Origin: Ahrensia marina
GTDB lineage: Bacteria > Pseudomonadota > Alphaproteobacteria > Rhizobiales > Rhizobiaceae
Length of the DNA stretch: 64,000 nucleotides
Direction: 5' to 3'
Assembly (NCBI RefSeq): GCF_001293565.1
Contig: NZ_JXMU01000007.1
Span: 124,001 to 188,000 of the forward strand
Both the position numbers and the translations under genes were made by a program. This document shows, piece after piece, positions 36,734-45,946 of the stretch (positions are counted from its first letter, which is position 1; every line of letters begins with the position of its first letter). The notes beneath the pieces are model-generated. The model was given only the letters and a program-made list of their open reading frames with translations. It was not told the origin of the DNA and did no database searches.

Positions 36734-37671
36734 TGGCGCGCCAACGTAAGAAAAAAGGCAGACCTGTATCCGGCTGGATTATCTTGGATAAACCGCTTGA
36801 AATGGGCTCCACCGAAGCTGTTGGAAAAATCAAATGGTTGTTTGGGGCGCAAAAAGCGGGCCACGGAGGTACTTTGGACCCGCTTGCAACCGGTGTTCTG
36901 CCGATCGCGCTGGGCGAAGCAACAAAGACAATGCCTTATGTAACCGAGGGCACGAAAGCTTACCGGTTTAAAGTGGCATGGGGTGCGCAAACCTCAACGG
37001 ATGACCTTGAAGGTGAGCCGGTTAAAACATCAGATAAACGACCTGAGCGTGCGGATGTCGAGGCAATTCTGGACAATTATGTTGGCGTAATCAGCCAAAT
37101 ACCGCCGCAGTTTTCCGCAATCAAAATTGATGGTGCGCGTGCGTATGATCTTGCCCGCGGCGGTGAAAAAGTTGAAATTAAAGCCCGTGAAGTTGAAATC
37201 GACGAAATAAAAATCATCACCCATACACCTGATGAAACGGTATTCGAGGTTGAGTGCGGCAAAGGCACCTATGTGCGCTCTTTAGCGCGTGACATGGGCG
37301 AGGAGCTTGGTTGTTATGGCCATGTAACGGAATTGCGCCGCACACTCGTTGAACCATTTGATGAAGCCGACCTTGTATTGCTTACCGATTTGGAAGCCGC
37401 AAAGCCGGAAGCTGCCGACGGCGAGCCGATTGATTATGACGCATTGGATGCAATGCTGCTTGATACAGGCGAGGCAATGGCAGATCTGCCCCGCGTTGAT
37501 CTTTCCGATGATCAGGCGCAGCGCATCCGCATGGGCAATCCGGCATTGCTGATAGGCAAAGATGCGCCGATAGCAGAAGACGAGGCATGCGCTTTCATTA
37601 AGGGAAAATTGCTCGCAATCGGCGAAATTGGTAAAGGCACGTTTCAGCCAAAACGGGTGTTTAATCTTTGA
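36733..37671 (+). CDS. truB: tRNA pseudouridine(55) synthase TruB
   Basis: Makes pseudouridine 55 in the T-loop of tRNAs. [21 protein letters not shown], the catalytic Asp in [41 protein letters not shown] and [20 protein letters not shown] are all present. 312 residues. It ends the nusA-infB operon; a 6-bp AGGGCT/AGCCCT stem at 37676-37695 follows its stop but lacks a T-run. Confidence 0.97.
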   Translation: MARQRKKKGRPVSGWIILDKPLEMGSTEAVGKIKWLFGAQKAGHGGTLDPLATGVLPIALGEATKTMPYVTEGTKAYRFKVAWGAQTSTDDLEGEPVKTSDKRPERADVEAILDNYVGVISQIPPQFSAIKIDGARAYDLARGGEKVEIKAREVEIDEIKIITHTPDETVFEVECGKGTYVRSLARDMGEELGCYGHVTELRRTLVEPFDEADLVLLTDLEAAKPEAADGEPIDYDALDAMLLDTGEAMADLPRVDLSDDQAQRIRMGNPALLIGKDAPIAEDEACAFIKGKLLAIGEIGKGTFQPKRVFNL

Positions 37672-37734
37672 TGAGAGGGCTTTTTGTTTAGCCCTAGTTG
37701 ACCTACATTATGGCTTCAAACCATGGAGCCGGAA

Positions 37735-39159
37735 ATGATCGACAAACGTAATTTTTATATCAATGGCAGCTGGGTAAAACCGCTTGTTGAAAATGATCTG
37801 GATGTGATCGATCCGGCGACGGAAGAGGCATGTGCTGTCATCTCATTGGGCACGAAAGATGATCTCGATTTAGCTGTAAAAGCTGCAAGAGACAGCTTTG
37901 AGAGCTGGGCGGCAACACCAGTCGAAGAGCGCCGCGCACTTATCGTCAAACTGGGCGAAATCATGAAAAAGCGTCTGAGCGAGCTTGGTGAGGCAATCAG
38001 TCTTGAAATGGGCGCGCCGATTGACCTTGCTTCACAAGACCAGGCCGGTGTCGGCCCTTCACATTTAAAAGGTTTTTTAGATGCGTTGGATGAATTTGAT
38101 TGGGAAAAACCATTCAAAGAAGGGCAAACGATTATCCGTGAGCCGATCGGCGTTTGCGGTCTTATAACGCCGTGGAACTGGCCTATCAATCAAATCACAT
38201 TAAAGGTTATTCCCGCGCTTGCCGTGGGATGTACATGTGTTCTCAAACCATCGGAAATTGCGCCGTTGTCGGCAATGCTTTTTGCTGAATTTATCGATGA
38301 GGCCGACTTCCCCAAGGGCGTCTTTAATCTCGTCAATGGAGATGGCGCGGGCGTTGGCGAAGCCATGTCATCACATCCCGATATCGATATGATGAGTTTT
38401 ACCGGTTCAACCCGCGCCGGAGCGCTGGTGACCAAAGGTGCGGCAGACACTGTAAAACGCGTTACGCTTGAACTTGGCGGCAAATCACCGAACATTATCT
38501 TTGCGGACTGCGATCTGGAGAAAATGGTAACGGGCGGTGTCGAGCACTGCATGGAAAACACTGGCCAGTCCTGTAATTCGCCAACACGTATGCTTGTGGA
38601 GGAAAGCGTTTACGAGCAGGCGGTTTCGATTGCCAAAGTTGCTGCTGAAAACGTGCACGTAGGAAACCCGAGAGAAAAAGGCGGGCATATCGGACCGCTC
38701 GTCAGCCAAATGCAATATGACAAGGTTCAAAGTCTAATCGAAACCGGCATTAAAGAAGGCGCGCGCTTAGTCACCGGTGGTTTGGGGCGTCCTGAAGGCT
38801 TTAATCGTGGATATTTTGTCCGTCCGACCGTGTTTGCGGATGTGACGCCGGATATGACGATCTATAAAGAAGAAATTTTTGGCCCCGTCCTTTCCATGAT
38901 TGCCTTTGATGGTTCAGAAAATGAGGCCGTGCGTCTCGGCAATGATACACCATATGGCCTTGCTGCTTATCTAAGCACTGATGATAAGGAAAAAGGCGAG
39001 CGGGTCGGACGCCGCTTGCGTGCGGGCATGGTGCGTGTGAACCGTAAAGGTCTAGGCAGAGGGCATCCGTTCGGCGGATACAAGCAGTCCGGTAATGGCC
39101 GTGAAGGTGGTGTTTGGGGACTGGAAGACTTCACTGAAGTGAAAATTCTATCGCAATAA
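37735..39159 (+). CDS. NAD(P)-dependent aldehyde dehydrogenase
   Basis: Aldehyde dehydrogenase superfamily, 474 residues. The cofactor and proton-relay region is ITPWNWPINQITLKVIPALAVG and CVLKPSEIAPLSAMLFAEF. The general base Glu is in VTLELGGKSPNI, the nucleophilic Cys in ENTGQSCNSPTRML, and EEIFGPVLSMIAF closes the core. ATG at 37735 is preferred over ATG 37723 because GGAG lies 7 bp before it. Substrate cannot be read from sequence. It is paired with a GNAT gene 1 bp downstream. Confidence 0.92.
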   Translation: MIDKRNFYINGSWVKPLVENDLDVIDPATEEACAVISLGTKDDLDLAVKAARDSFESWAATPVEERRALIVKLGEIMKKRLSELGEAISLEMGAPIDLASQDQAGVGPSHLKGFLDALDEFDWEKPFKEGQTIIREPIGVCGLITPWNWPINQITLKVIPALAVGCTCVLKPSEIAPLSAMLFAEFIDEADFPKGVFNLVNGDGAGVGEAMSSHPDIDMMSFTGSTRAGALVTKGAADTVKRVTLELGGKSPNIIFADCDLEKMVTGGVEHCMENTGQSCNSPTRMLVEESVYEQAVSIAKVAAENVHVGNPREKGGHIGPLVSQMQYDKVQSLIETGIKEGARLVTGGLGRPEGFNRGYFVRPTVFADVTPDMTIYKEEIFGPVLSMIAFDGSENEAVRLGNDTPYGLAAYLSTDDKEKGERVGRRLRAGMVRVNRKGLGRGHPFGGYKQSGNGREGGVWGLEDFTEVKILSQ

Positions 39160-39160
39160 A

Positions 39161-39628
39161 ATGGCTGCGCTGACAATTAAAATAGACGATCTTTCAGGGC
39201 CGGAGATTGCCGCTTTATTGCAGCGCCATCTTGACCATATGTATGCAATCACACCGGCGGAGAGTGTTTTTGCGCTTGATATCAATGCGCTTCGGGTGCC
39301 TGAAATTACGTTCTGGTCAGCATATTTGGATGGCGAACTGGTCGGTTGTGTTGCGCTTAAAGATCACGGTGATGGTCTGGGCGAAATTAAGTCCATGCAT
39401 ACGCTGGACAAGCACCGCGGAAAGCGTATCGCACATAATCTGGTCAACCATCTTATTCAGGAAGCAAAACAGCGCGGTTTGAAACGCCTCAGTCTGGAAA
39501 CCGGCAAAACGGAACATTTTATGCCTGCACAGAAACTGTATGAGCGTTTTGGTTTTACTGTGTCCGGCCCTTTTGCGAATTACGGCCCCGATCCGCACAG
39601 CTATTTTATGACGCTGGCACTTGCATAG
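39161..39628 (+). CDS. GNAT-family N-acetyltransferase
   Basis: A small acetyltransferase, 155 residues. The acetyl-CoA site is [27 protein letters not shown], followed by [33 protein letters not shown] and the ending [10 protein letters not shown], a pattern of the PaiA/YsnE-like group. It begins 1 bp after the aldehyde dehydrogenase stop and is probably co-transcribed. Substrate unknown. Confidence 0.88.
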   Translation: MAALTIKIDDLSGPEIAALLQRHLDHMYAITPAESVFALDINALRVPEITFWSAYLDGELVGCVALKDHGDGLGEIKSMHTLDKHRGKRIAHNLVNHLIQEAKQRGLKRLSLETGKTEHFMPAQKLYERFGFTVSGPFANYGPDPHSYFMTLALA

Positions 39629-39727
39629 TTTAAGCAAAGCTGCCTCTTTCATTTTACGTAAAAATAGACTATGTGCACCGCAATACGGCAAATATTTGCA
39701 GTATATGGCCCTTGCTGGACGACATCC

Positions 39728-39750
39728 CGGTCTGGGCGACCGATTAACCC
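39728..39750 (+). promoter_or_regulatory. Possible pseudoknot in the rpsO leader (S15 site candidate)
   Basis: CGGTC (39728-39732) pairs with GACCG (39738-39742) around the loop TGGGC; the loop GGG (39734-39736) can pair with CCC at 39748-39750, forming an H-type pseudoknot 24 bp before the rpsO ATG. S15 controls its own mRNA in several bacterial groups, and a leader element has been reported for an Agrobacterium/Rhizobium species. Match to that element was not tested. Confidence 0.4.
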
Positions 39751-39773
39751 TTCATTGTAAGAAAGGACATCCG

Positions 39774-40043
39774 ATGTCGATTACACCTGAGCGTAAAGCT
39801 GAGTTGATCCAGAAATTTGCCACAAAAGCTGGCGATACTGGTTCTCCGGAAGTGCAAGTTGCGATCCTTACGGATCGTATCAACACACTGACAGAGCATT
39901 TCAAAGACCACAAAAAGGACAACCATTCCCGCCGTGGACTTTTGAAAATGGTTTCTTCGCGCCGTAGTCTTCTAGACTATTTGAAGCGCAAGGACGAAGC
40001 ACGTTATTCAAAGCTCATTTCAGAGCTTGGCCTACGTCGCTAA
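39774..40043 (+). CDS. rpsO: 30S ribosomal protein S15
   Basis: Primary 16S rRNA binder. [66 protein letters not shown] are fully conserved. ATG at 39774 with AAAGGA upstream gives the standard 89 residues; the frame is open further upstream but without homology. It is followed by a strong terminator and then pnp, the classical rpsO-pnp arrangement. Confidence 0.98.
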   Translation: MSITPERKAELIQKFATKAGDTGSPEVQVAILTDRINTLTEHFKDHKKDNHSRRGLLKMVSSRRSLLDYLKRKDEARYSKLISELGLRR

Positions 40044-40051
40044 CTGAATTG

Positions 40052-40077
40052 AGAGCGGGCTTGTGCCCGCTCTTTTT
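40052..40077 (+). terminator. Intrinsic terminator after rpsO
   Basis: A perfect 9-bp GC-rich stem, AGAGCGGGC/GCCCGCTCT, with a TTGT loop is followed by TTTTT, starting 9 bp after the rpsO stop. It separates rpsO from pnp, though read-through into pnp is usual for this pair. Confidence 0.92.
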
Positions 40078-40114
40078 CCAGCGGAACAAAGCTGCTGGGA
40101 AGAAGAACGGGTTT

Positions 40115-40144
40115 GAATATGTTCGGGAAAGAAAGAACATATTC
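40115..40144 (+). promoter_or_regulatory. Long stem-loop in the pnp leader
   Basis: A perfect 10-bp inverted repeat, GAATATGTTC/GAACATATTC, with a 10-nt purine loop. It lies 124 bp upstream of pnp, after the rpsO terminator. In enterobacteria the pnp leader stem is cut by RNase III and then degraded by PNPase itself; this stem is a candidate for an analogous role. It has no T-tract. Confidence 0.55.
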
Positions 40145-40217
40145 TATGGGGCAGGATTGCCGGTTACTTGTGTTTCAAGTGCCCAGTTGTCTTGCCCAAG
40201 CTCATAATGAAGAAAAA

Positions 40218-40242
40218 GCGCACGCTGAAAATAGCAGTGCGC
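40218..40242 (+). promoter_or_regulatory. Second hairpin near the pnp start
   Basis: GCGCAC pairs with GTGCGC, with a short inner TG/CA extension across a single-base bulge and an AT-rich loop. It ends 25 bp before the pnp ATG, just ahead of the AAAGGAC ribosome-binding site. With the stem at 40115 it makes a structured leader suited to autogenous control. Confidence 0.45.
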
Positions 40243-40267
40243 ATGCATGAACTTGAAAGGACAAGAC

Positions 40268-42394
40268 ATGTTCGATCACCATAAGGTGGAAGTTGAGTGG
40301 GGCGGACGCACGCTAACACTCGAAACAGGTAAAATCGCCCGTCAGGCAGACGGTGCAGTATTGGCAACATATGGCGAGACAGTTGTTCTTGCGACAGTTG
40401 TTTCGGCCAAATCAGCAAAGCCCGGTCAGGACTTTTTCCCGTTGACGGTCAATTATCAGGAAAAAACATTTGCTGCGGGTAAGATCCCTGGCGGTTTCTT
40501 TAAGCGCGAAGGTCGTCCTTCCGAAAAAGAAACACTGACATCACGTCTTATCGACCGTCCAATCCGTCCGCTTTTTGCGGAAGGATATAAGAACGAAACA
40601 CAGGTTGTTTTGACTGTTCTTCAGCACGATCTGGAAAATGATCCGGATATGGTTGCAATGGTTGCCGGCTCTGCCGCCCTTACAATCTCCGGCGTTCCGT
40701 TCATGGGGCCGTTGGGCGCGGCCCGCGTTGGTTATATCAACGGCGAATACGTATTGAACCCGCATATCGATGAGATGGAAGAAAGCGATCTTGATCTTGT
40801 TGTCGCCGGTACGCAAGAAGCCGTTCTGATGGTTGAATCAGAAGCCAAAGAGCTTGACGAAGAAACAATGCTCGGCGCGGTTATGTTCGGCCACAAAGGC
40901 TTCCAGCCTGTGATTAAAGCAATCATTTCACTTGCGGAAGTTGCCGCGAAAGACCCGCGTGATTACACGCCGGAAGATTTGTCGGCGCTTGAAGCTGAAA
41001 TGGCTAAAATTGCCGCCTCTGATCTTTCTGAAGCCTATAAAATTACCGATAAACAAGAGCGCTATAATGCTATTGATGCGGCAAAGGCTAAAGTTACTGA
41101 AGCTATGTTGCCGGAAGATGGTGAAGGCGAATATACGCCTGAGCAAATCGGCGCTGTCTTCAAATCATTGCAGGCGAACGTTGTTCGCGGCGATATTTTG
41201 AAAACGAAGAAACGTATTGATGGCCGCGATCTGGAAACAGTTCGCCCGATCGTTTCTGAAGTTGGCGTCTTCCCGCGCACGCACGGTTCTGCGATCTTCA
41301 CACGCGGCGAAACGCAGGCAATGGTTGTTGCAACTTTGGGTACCGGTGATGACGAGCAGTTCATCGACTCGCTTACCGGCACCTATAAAGAAAGCTTCAT
41401 GTTGCACTACAACTTCCCGCCATATTCTGTCGGTGAAGCTGGCCGCATGGGCTCTCCGGGGCGCCGCGAAATCGGTCATGGCAAATTGGCATGGCGCGCG
41501 GTTCATCCAATGCTTCCGGCTCCGGAAGATTTCCCATACACAATCCGCGTTGTTTCAGAGATTACTGAATCAAACGGCTCATCCTCAATGGCCTCTGTAT
41601 GTGGCGCATCATTGTCGATGATGGACGCAGGTGTGCCGATTAAGGCACCGGTTGCCGGTATCGCCATGGGCCTTATCAAAGAAGGCGACGACTTTGCCGT
41701 TCTTTCCGATATCCTTGGTGATGAAGATCACCTCGGTGATATGGACTTTAAAGTTGCCGGTTCTGAAAACGGTATCACTGCGTTGCAGATGGATATCAAA
41801 ATTCAGGGTATCACAGAAGATATTATGAAGATCGCATTGGAGCAGGCTAAAGGTGGCCGTATCCATATTCTCGGTGAAATGGCAAACGCGTTGTCAGAAA
41901 GCCGCGGCGAACTTGGTGAGTTTGCGCCGCGTATCGAAGTCATGCAGGTGCCTGTTGATAAAATCCGTGATGTAATCGGCGCAGGCGGTAAGGTTATCCG
42001 CGAAATCGTTGAAAAAACAGGCGCGAAAATCAACATCGAAGATGATGGTACGGTGAAAATCGCATCGTCATCCGGCAAAGAGATTGAAGCGGCGAAAAAG
42101 TGGATTCACTCCATCACTGCCGAACCGGAAGTGGGCGAAATCTATGAAGGCACAGTCGTTAAGGTCGCTGACTTCGGCGCGTTCGTAAACTTTTTTGGTC
42201 CTAAAGATGGTCTCGTCCATATTTCCCAGCTTGCCAGCGAGCGTGTCGCTAAAACGGCTGACGTTGTTAAGGAAGGCCAGAAAGTTTGGGTAAAGTTGAT
42301 GGGCTTTGATGATCGTGGCAAGGTTCGCCTTTCCATGAAAGTCGTTGATCAGGAAACCGGAAAAGAAATTCCAAAAGAAGAAAAAGAAGACTGA
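40268..42394 (+). CDS. pnp: Polyribonucleotide nucleotidyltransferase (PNPase)
   Basis: 3'-to-5' phosphorolytic exoribonuclease of the RNA degradosome. Two RNase PH domains ([41 protein letters not shown]), a helical linker, a KH domain ([23 protein letters not shown]) and a C-terminal S1 domain ([26 protein letters not shown]). ATG at 40268 follows AAAGGAC and gives 708 residues. The acidic/lysine-rich end is normal. Confidence 0.98.
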   Translation: MFDHHKVEVEWGGRTLTLETGKIARQADGAVLATYGETVVLATVVSAKSAKPGQDFFPLTVNYQEKTFAAGKIPGGFFKREGRPSEKETLTSRLIDRPIRPLFAEGYKNETQVVLTVLQHDLENDPDMVAMVAGSAALTISGVPFMGPLGAARVGYINGEYVLNPHIDEMEESDLDLVVAGTQEAVLMVESEAKELDEETMLGAVMFGHKGFQPVIKAIISLAEVAAKDPRDYTPEDLSALEAEMAKIAASDLSEAYKITDKQERYNAIDAAKAKVTEAMLPEDGEGEYTPEQIGAVFKSLQANVVRGDILKTKKRIDGRDLETVRPIVSEVGVFPRTHGSAIFTRGETQAMVVATLGTGDDEQFIDSLTGTYKESFMLHYNFPPYSVGEAGRMGSPGRREIGHGKLAWRAVHPMLPAPEDFPYTIRVVSEITESNGSSSMASVCGASLSMMDAGVPIKAPVAGIAMGLIKEGDDFAVLSDILGDEDHLGDMDFKVAGSENGITALQMDIKIQGITEDIMKIALEQAKGGRIHILGEMANALSESRGELGEFAPRIEVMQVPVDKIRDVIGAGGKVIREIVEKTGAKINIEDDGTVKIASSSGKEIEAAKKWIHSITAEPEVGEIYEGTVVKVADFGAFVNFFGPKDGLVHISQLASERVAKTADVVKEGQKVWVKLMGFDDRGKVRLSMKVVDQETGKEIPKEEKED

Positions 42395-42425
42395 TCTAAC
42401 AGTCTGTCCTGAAACTTGATACATA

Positions 42426-42459
42426 AGCGCGGTCCTGACCCGGTCAGGGCCGCGCTTTT
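42426..42459 (+). terminator. Intrinsic terminator after pnp
   Basis: A long, nearly perfect stem (AGCGCGG...CTGACC pairing with GGTCAG...CCGCGCT) with a minimal loop is followed by TTTTAA, about 30 bp after the pnp stop. The methyltransferase gene begins 17 bp later and so probably depends on read-through or its own promoter. Confidence 0.9.
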
Positions 42460-42475
42460 AATTTGAGGAACGAAT

Positions 42476-43471
42476 ATGGCCGGCAGCGCTGACACACTCT
42501 TCATGCCTATTACAAACGGTGAAATACCGCTTGGCGAAGGGCAATGGTTATATTTGGGCGCTAGGGCTATTGATGGCGGCTTTCCAGATGAATTACGCGC
42601 CGCTTTGGTTTGCGAGCAATCCATGCGCGGGGCGTATCTGGACCTTCAAATGCGCGGCATGAATGTCAGTCCCCGCGTTGATAACACCGACCGCTTCTCT
42701 GGCGCCTTGATATTGATTGGCAAACATCGCGGCGAAAACGAAACAATGATCGCGCGCGCATCAAATATGGTTTCTGCTGGTGCTCCTATACTTATTGCAG
42801 GTGATAAAACCAGCGGTGTTGCACCTTTGCGTAAACGCATTGCAGCTTTCGCGGAGATTGACGGCTCACTTGCCAAGTATCACGCGACGGTATTTTGGTT
42901 GCGCAACAGCGTTGATTTTGCCTCTCATTTTTCTTCAGCCAAAACATCACCACAAGGTTATCAAACGTCTGCCGGCATGTTCAGTGCGGAAAAAATAGAC
43001 AAAGGGTCGGCGCTTCTGGCTGAACATTTAGATGAGAACATACGTGGTGACATTGCTGATTTTGGTGCCGGTTGGGGCTACCTAAGTGCTGAGCTGCTCA
43101 ATCGCTTCAGTCCCCGCACAGTACATCTTTATGAAGCGCATTGCGCATCTCTGGAGGCCGCCAAGGAAAACCTGAGCGATTACGACAAGGGGCAGATCAG
43201 TTATTATTGGCATGATCTGACCAGAGAAGCTGTCGGTAAAAAGTTCGACTGGATTATTATGAACCCGCCATTCCACGAGGGGCGGAAAACAGAACCGCAG
43301 CTTGGCGTGCAATTCATTGAAGTGGCAGCCAGATCACTGAAACCAAAAGGCGGGCTACTTATGGTTGCCAATGTCACTTTGCCTTATGAGAAGACCTTGC
43401 AGCAGAACTTTTCTAAAGTGAATCAACTGGCACGTAGGGATGGTTTCAAGCTGCTGAAGGCTCAACTATAA
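42476..43471 (+). CDS. Class I SAM-dependent methyltransferase, RsmC-like
   Basis: 331 residues in the RsmC/RlmG arrangement: a degenerate N-terminal methyltransferase-like half, then a catalytic half with SAM motif IADFGAGWGYLSAELL, the N6/N2-methylase signature IIMNPPFHEGRK, and FIEVAARSLKPKGGLLMVANVTLPYE. This suggests guanine-N2 methylation of rRNA (G1207 of 16S in Escherichia coli). The target in this organism is inferred. GAGG precedes the ATG. Confidence 0.82.
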   Translation: MAGSADTLFMPITNGEIPLGEGQWLYLGARAIDGGFPDELRAALVCEQSMRGAYLDLQMRGMNVSPRVDNTDRFSGALILIGKHRGENETMIARASNMVSAGAPILIAGDKTSGVAPLRKRIAAFAEIDGSLAKYHATVFWLRNSVDFASHFSSAKTSPQGYQTSAGMFSAEKIDKGSALLAEHLDENIRGDIADFGAGWGYLSAELLNRFSPRTVHLYEAHCASLEAAKENLSDYDKGQISYYWHDLTREAVGKKFDWIIMNPPFHEGRKTEPQLGVQFIEVAARSLKPKGGLLMVANVTLPYEKTLQQNFSKVNQLARRDGFKLLKAQL

Positions 43472-43491
43472 CAGCCCTCGGTCTAATTGTA

Positions 43492-45015
43492 TTAAGCAGC
43501 CTGTTCCGTTGCAGAAGCGTTTGTATTAAGTGCCTCGGCTTCGCTAAAGGACAATGGTTTTCCGAAGTAATAACCTTGCACAAGGTTGCAGCCCGCATCT
43601 CTCAGCAGTGATGCCTGTGCTTCATTCTCAATGCCTTCTGCAATGACGCGCGCGCCTAGCGAATGCCCCAGATTAATGATTGTTGTAATCATCAAGTTTT
43701 TTTCTTTGTTTTGATCAAGCCGGTCGACAAATGATTTATCGATCTTGATTTTGTCAAAGCAGAGTTCTGACAAATTGGTAAGGTTGGAATAACCGGTGCC
43801 GAAGTCATCAATTGCAATTGCTACACCCATTTGATTGAGCTCTTTAAACAAACGCCGCATGCGAATGTGGTCTTTGATTAGATTACTCTCTGTAATTTCC
43901 AGCTCGAGTCGTGTTGCCGACAACCTGCTTTCAATCAGAATTGACTTCAGGGTATCAATAAATTTGGGGTTTTCGAGTTGAACAGTTGAAACATTAACCG
44001 CCATCTTCACATCTGGTTGAAGGTGAGCAGCATCAAAACAAGCACGGCGCAGCACCCATGTGCCTATTTCTTGAATCAAGCCGCAATTCTCGGCAACAGA
44101 GATAAAATCAGCAGGTGAAATGGCTCCTTTGTCACGGTGCGTCCAGCGTAAAAGGGCTTCATATCCTGTTAGCGCACCGCTGTTCAGATCGTATTGAGGC
44201 TGGTACGCAAGGCGAAATTCCTCACGCTGCATGGCGTATGACAGCTCGCTTTCAAGCCATTGGTTGTAGGAAGCTTGATGGCTCATCTCCGGGTGATAGA
44301 TAGTGTAAGAACCACGTCCCGACTGCTTGGCGTTTGCACGTGCGAGGTTGGCGTGGCGCAATACTTTTTCAAGCGTGCCATCTCCCGCTTTCAGTTCTGC
44401 GATACCGCCATTGGCATAAACCGGATAGGAAGTCGTATTGATACGTACCGGCTTGGAAAGAGCGTCAAGCAGTGCCTCGACAGCAGCCTGAAGCTCTCGT
44501 TTGTCGTGACCGATCTTCAATGCGATAACGAACTCGCTGCCGTTGGTCCGCGCCAACGGGCCAGCATCGCCTACAAGCGAAGACAGGCGGTCTGCAAGTA
44601 CTTTCAGGACTGCATTACCGGCCTCTGTACCGTAAACATTGTTGATGAGTTTTAACTCATCAAAATCCATGCTGATGAGATAGAAACAGTCCAGAGATTT
44701 TCCCGAATCAGCTTTCTTGATAAGCTCCTCAACGGCTTTTTCCAGTCCGAAACGTGAGAGTAAACCCGTTACATTGTCTGTGCGCAGGGCTTTGTCGAAA
44801 TGGCTTGCCTGTTCATCACCGCCGGCAAAATAGGCATGGGCGCAACCTGCGCCTGCAAGAGCAGCAAGGCCCGTAACAACCGTGCCTGTGCTCGCAAACA
44901 TAGCTTGCGGATCGATGTTATAAAATGATGAGCGTGCGGCCCAAAAAGCAAGCGAAGCTGCCCCTACGCCGCTCGAGAACACAGTACACGTTCTAAAAAA
45001 GAGTTTTTTGCTCAT
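43492..45015 (-). CDS. Cyclic-di-GMP phosphodiesterase: membrane region, degenerate GGDEF, intact EAL
   Basis: 507 residues. Two hydrophobic N-terminal segments (about residues 10-30 and 43-65) anchor the protein. The GGDEF-type domain spans about 85-245, but the signature reads NGSEF, so cyclase activity is unlikely. The EAL domain keeps its catalytic residues: YEALLRW, NVSTVQLENPKF, ELEITESNLIKD, IDDFGTGYSNL, KIDKSFVDRL, VIAEGIEN. It should therefore hydrolyse c-di-GMP, perhaps with GTP sensed by the degenerate domain. It is alone, convergent with the RsmC-like gene. Confidence 0.92.
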   Translation of the reverse strand: MSKKLFFRTCTVFSSGVGAASLAFWAARSSFYNIDPQAMFASTGTVVTGLAALAGAGCAHAYFAGGDEQASHFDKALRTDNVTGLLSRFGLEKAVEELIKKADSGKSLDCFYLISMDFDELKLINNVYGTEAGNAVLKVLADRLSSLVGDAGPLARTNGSEFVIALKIGHDKRELQAAVEALLDALSKPVRINTTSYPVYANGGIAELKAGDGTLEKVLRHANLARANAKQSGRGSYTIYHPEMSHQASYNQWLESELSYAMQREEFRLAYQPQYDLNSGALTGYEALLRWTHRDKGAISPADFISVAENCGLIQEIGTWVLRRACFDAAHLQPDVKMAVNVSTVQLENPKFIDTLKSILIESRLSATRLELEITESNLIKDHIRMRRLFKELNQMGVAIAIDDFGTGYSNLTNLSELCFDKIKIDKSFVDRLDQNKEKNLMITTIINLGHSLGARVIAEGIENEAQASLLRDAGCNLVQGYYFGKPLSFSEAEALNTNASATEQAA

Positions 45016-45115
45016 CAGACCCCACCTAGATATTCAAAGTTAAGTGGAATCTCCTAACAAGCTATTTCGTTTAAGCAGCAGATTTGATCGGAGGCGTGAT
45101 TTCGAGCGCTATGGT

Positions 45116-45925
45116 TTATTTATCGTCAACACTCTTCAATTGCTCCGGGCGGGGCATAGATGTGATGTTGTAGCCAGAGTCAACAAAATGAATTTCGCCA
45201 GTTACGCCGCCGGAAAGGTCAGACAGAAGGTAAAGGCCCGATCCGCCAACCTCTTCCTGTGTAACAGTTCGTTGCAGGGGAGCGTTGCGCTGTTGGTGCG
45301 CAAACATCGCACGCGCATCGCCAATACCAGCACCGGCCAAAGTGCGCATAGGACCGGCGGAAATTGCGTTCACTCGGATACCGTCAGGACCCAGATCATT
45401 GGCCAGATAACGAACACTGGCTTCAAGCGCTGCCTTCGCGACACCCATGACGTTGTAATTCGGCATGACGCGGGTTGAGCCGCCATAGGTCAATGTTAAT
45501 AGCGACCCGCCATTGGTCATCAGCGGAGCGGCGCATTGCGCAACCTCTGTGAACGAGTAGGCGGAAATGACCATGGTTTGAATGAAGTTTTCGCGGGTCG
45601 TTGCATCGACATAACGTCCCTTTAGTTCATTCTTGTTTGAAAAACCGATGGCATGAACGACAAAATCGAGGGTGCCCCATTCGTCTTTTAATATGTCAAA
45701 GGCGGATTTAACTGTTTCAAAGTCCGAAACATCGCAAGGTAAAATGAGTGAAGCACCAACGCTTTCTGCCAGAGGTTTTACGCGTTTGCCCAGTGCATCT
45801 CCCTGATAGGTGAATGCGAGTTCCGCGCCGTGTTCGTGCAATGTTTTAGCAATACCCCATGCTATGGAGTTGCTGTTGGCGACGCCCATAATGAGGCCGC
45901 GTTTTCCACTCATAATACCTGACAT
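45116..45925 (-). CDS. fabI: Enoyl-[acyl-carrier-protein] reductase (NADH)
   Basis: Final reduction in fatty-acid elongation. GKRGLIMGVANSNSIAWGIAK is the cofactor site; the catalytic pair Y-x6-K is in YNVMGVAK, followed by ASVRYLANDLGPDGIRVNAISAGPMRTLA. ATG at 45925 (269 residues) matches the start seen in Brucella-type FabI; GTG at 45940, 6 bp after the fabB stop, is an alternative. Last gene of fabA-fabB-fabI. Confidence 0.95.
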   Translation of the reverse strand: MSGIMSGKRGLIMGVANSNSIAWGIAKTLHEHGAELAFTYQGDALGKRVKPLAESVGASLILPCDVSDFETVKSAFDILKDEWGTLDFVVHAIGFSNKNELKGRYVDATTRENFIQTMVISAYSFTEVAQCAAPLMTNGGSLLTLTYGGSTRVMPNYNVMGVAKAALEASVRYLANDLGPDGIRVNAISAGPMRTLAGAGIGDARAMFAHQQRNAPLQRTVTQEEVGGSGLYLLSDLSGGVTGEIHFVDSGYNITSMPRPEQLKSVDDK

Positions 45926-45946
45926 GTTTTTCGAACTCACCCCCTA

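Noticed and set aside
45044-45478. 144-codon plus-strand ORF after the phosphodiesterase gene
   Set aside because: Mostly antisense to fabI, which is unmistakable; composition typical of a shadow frame.
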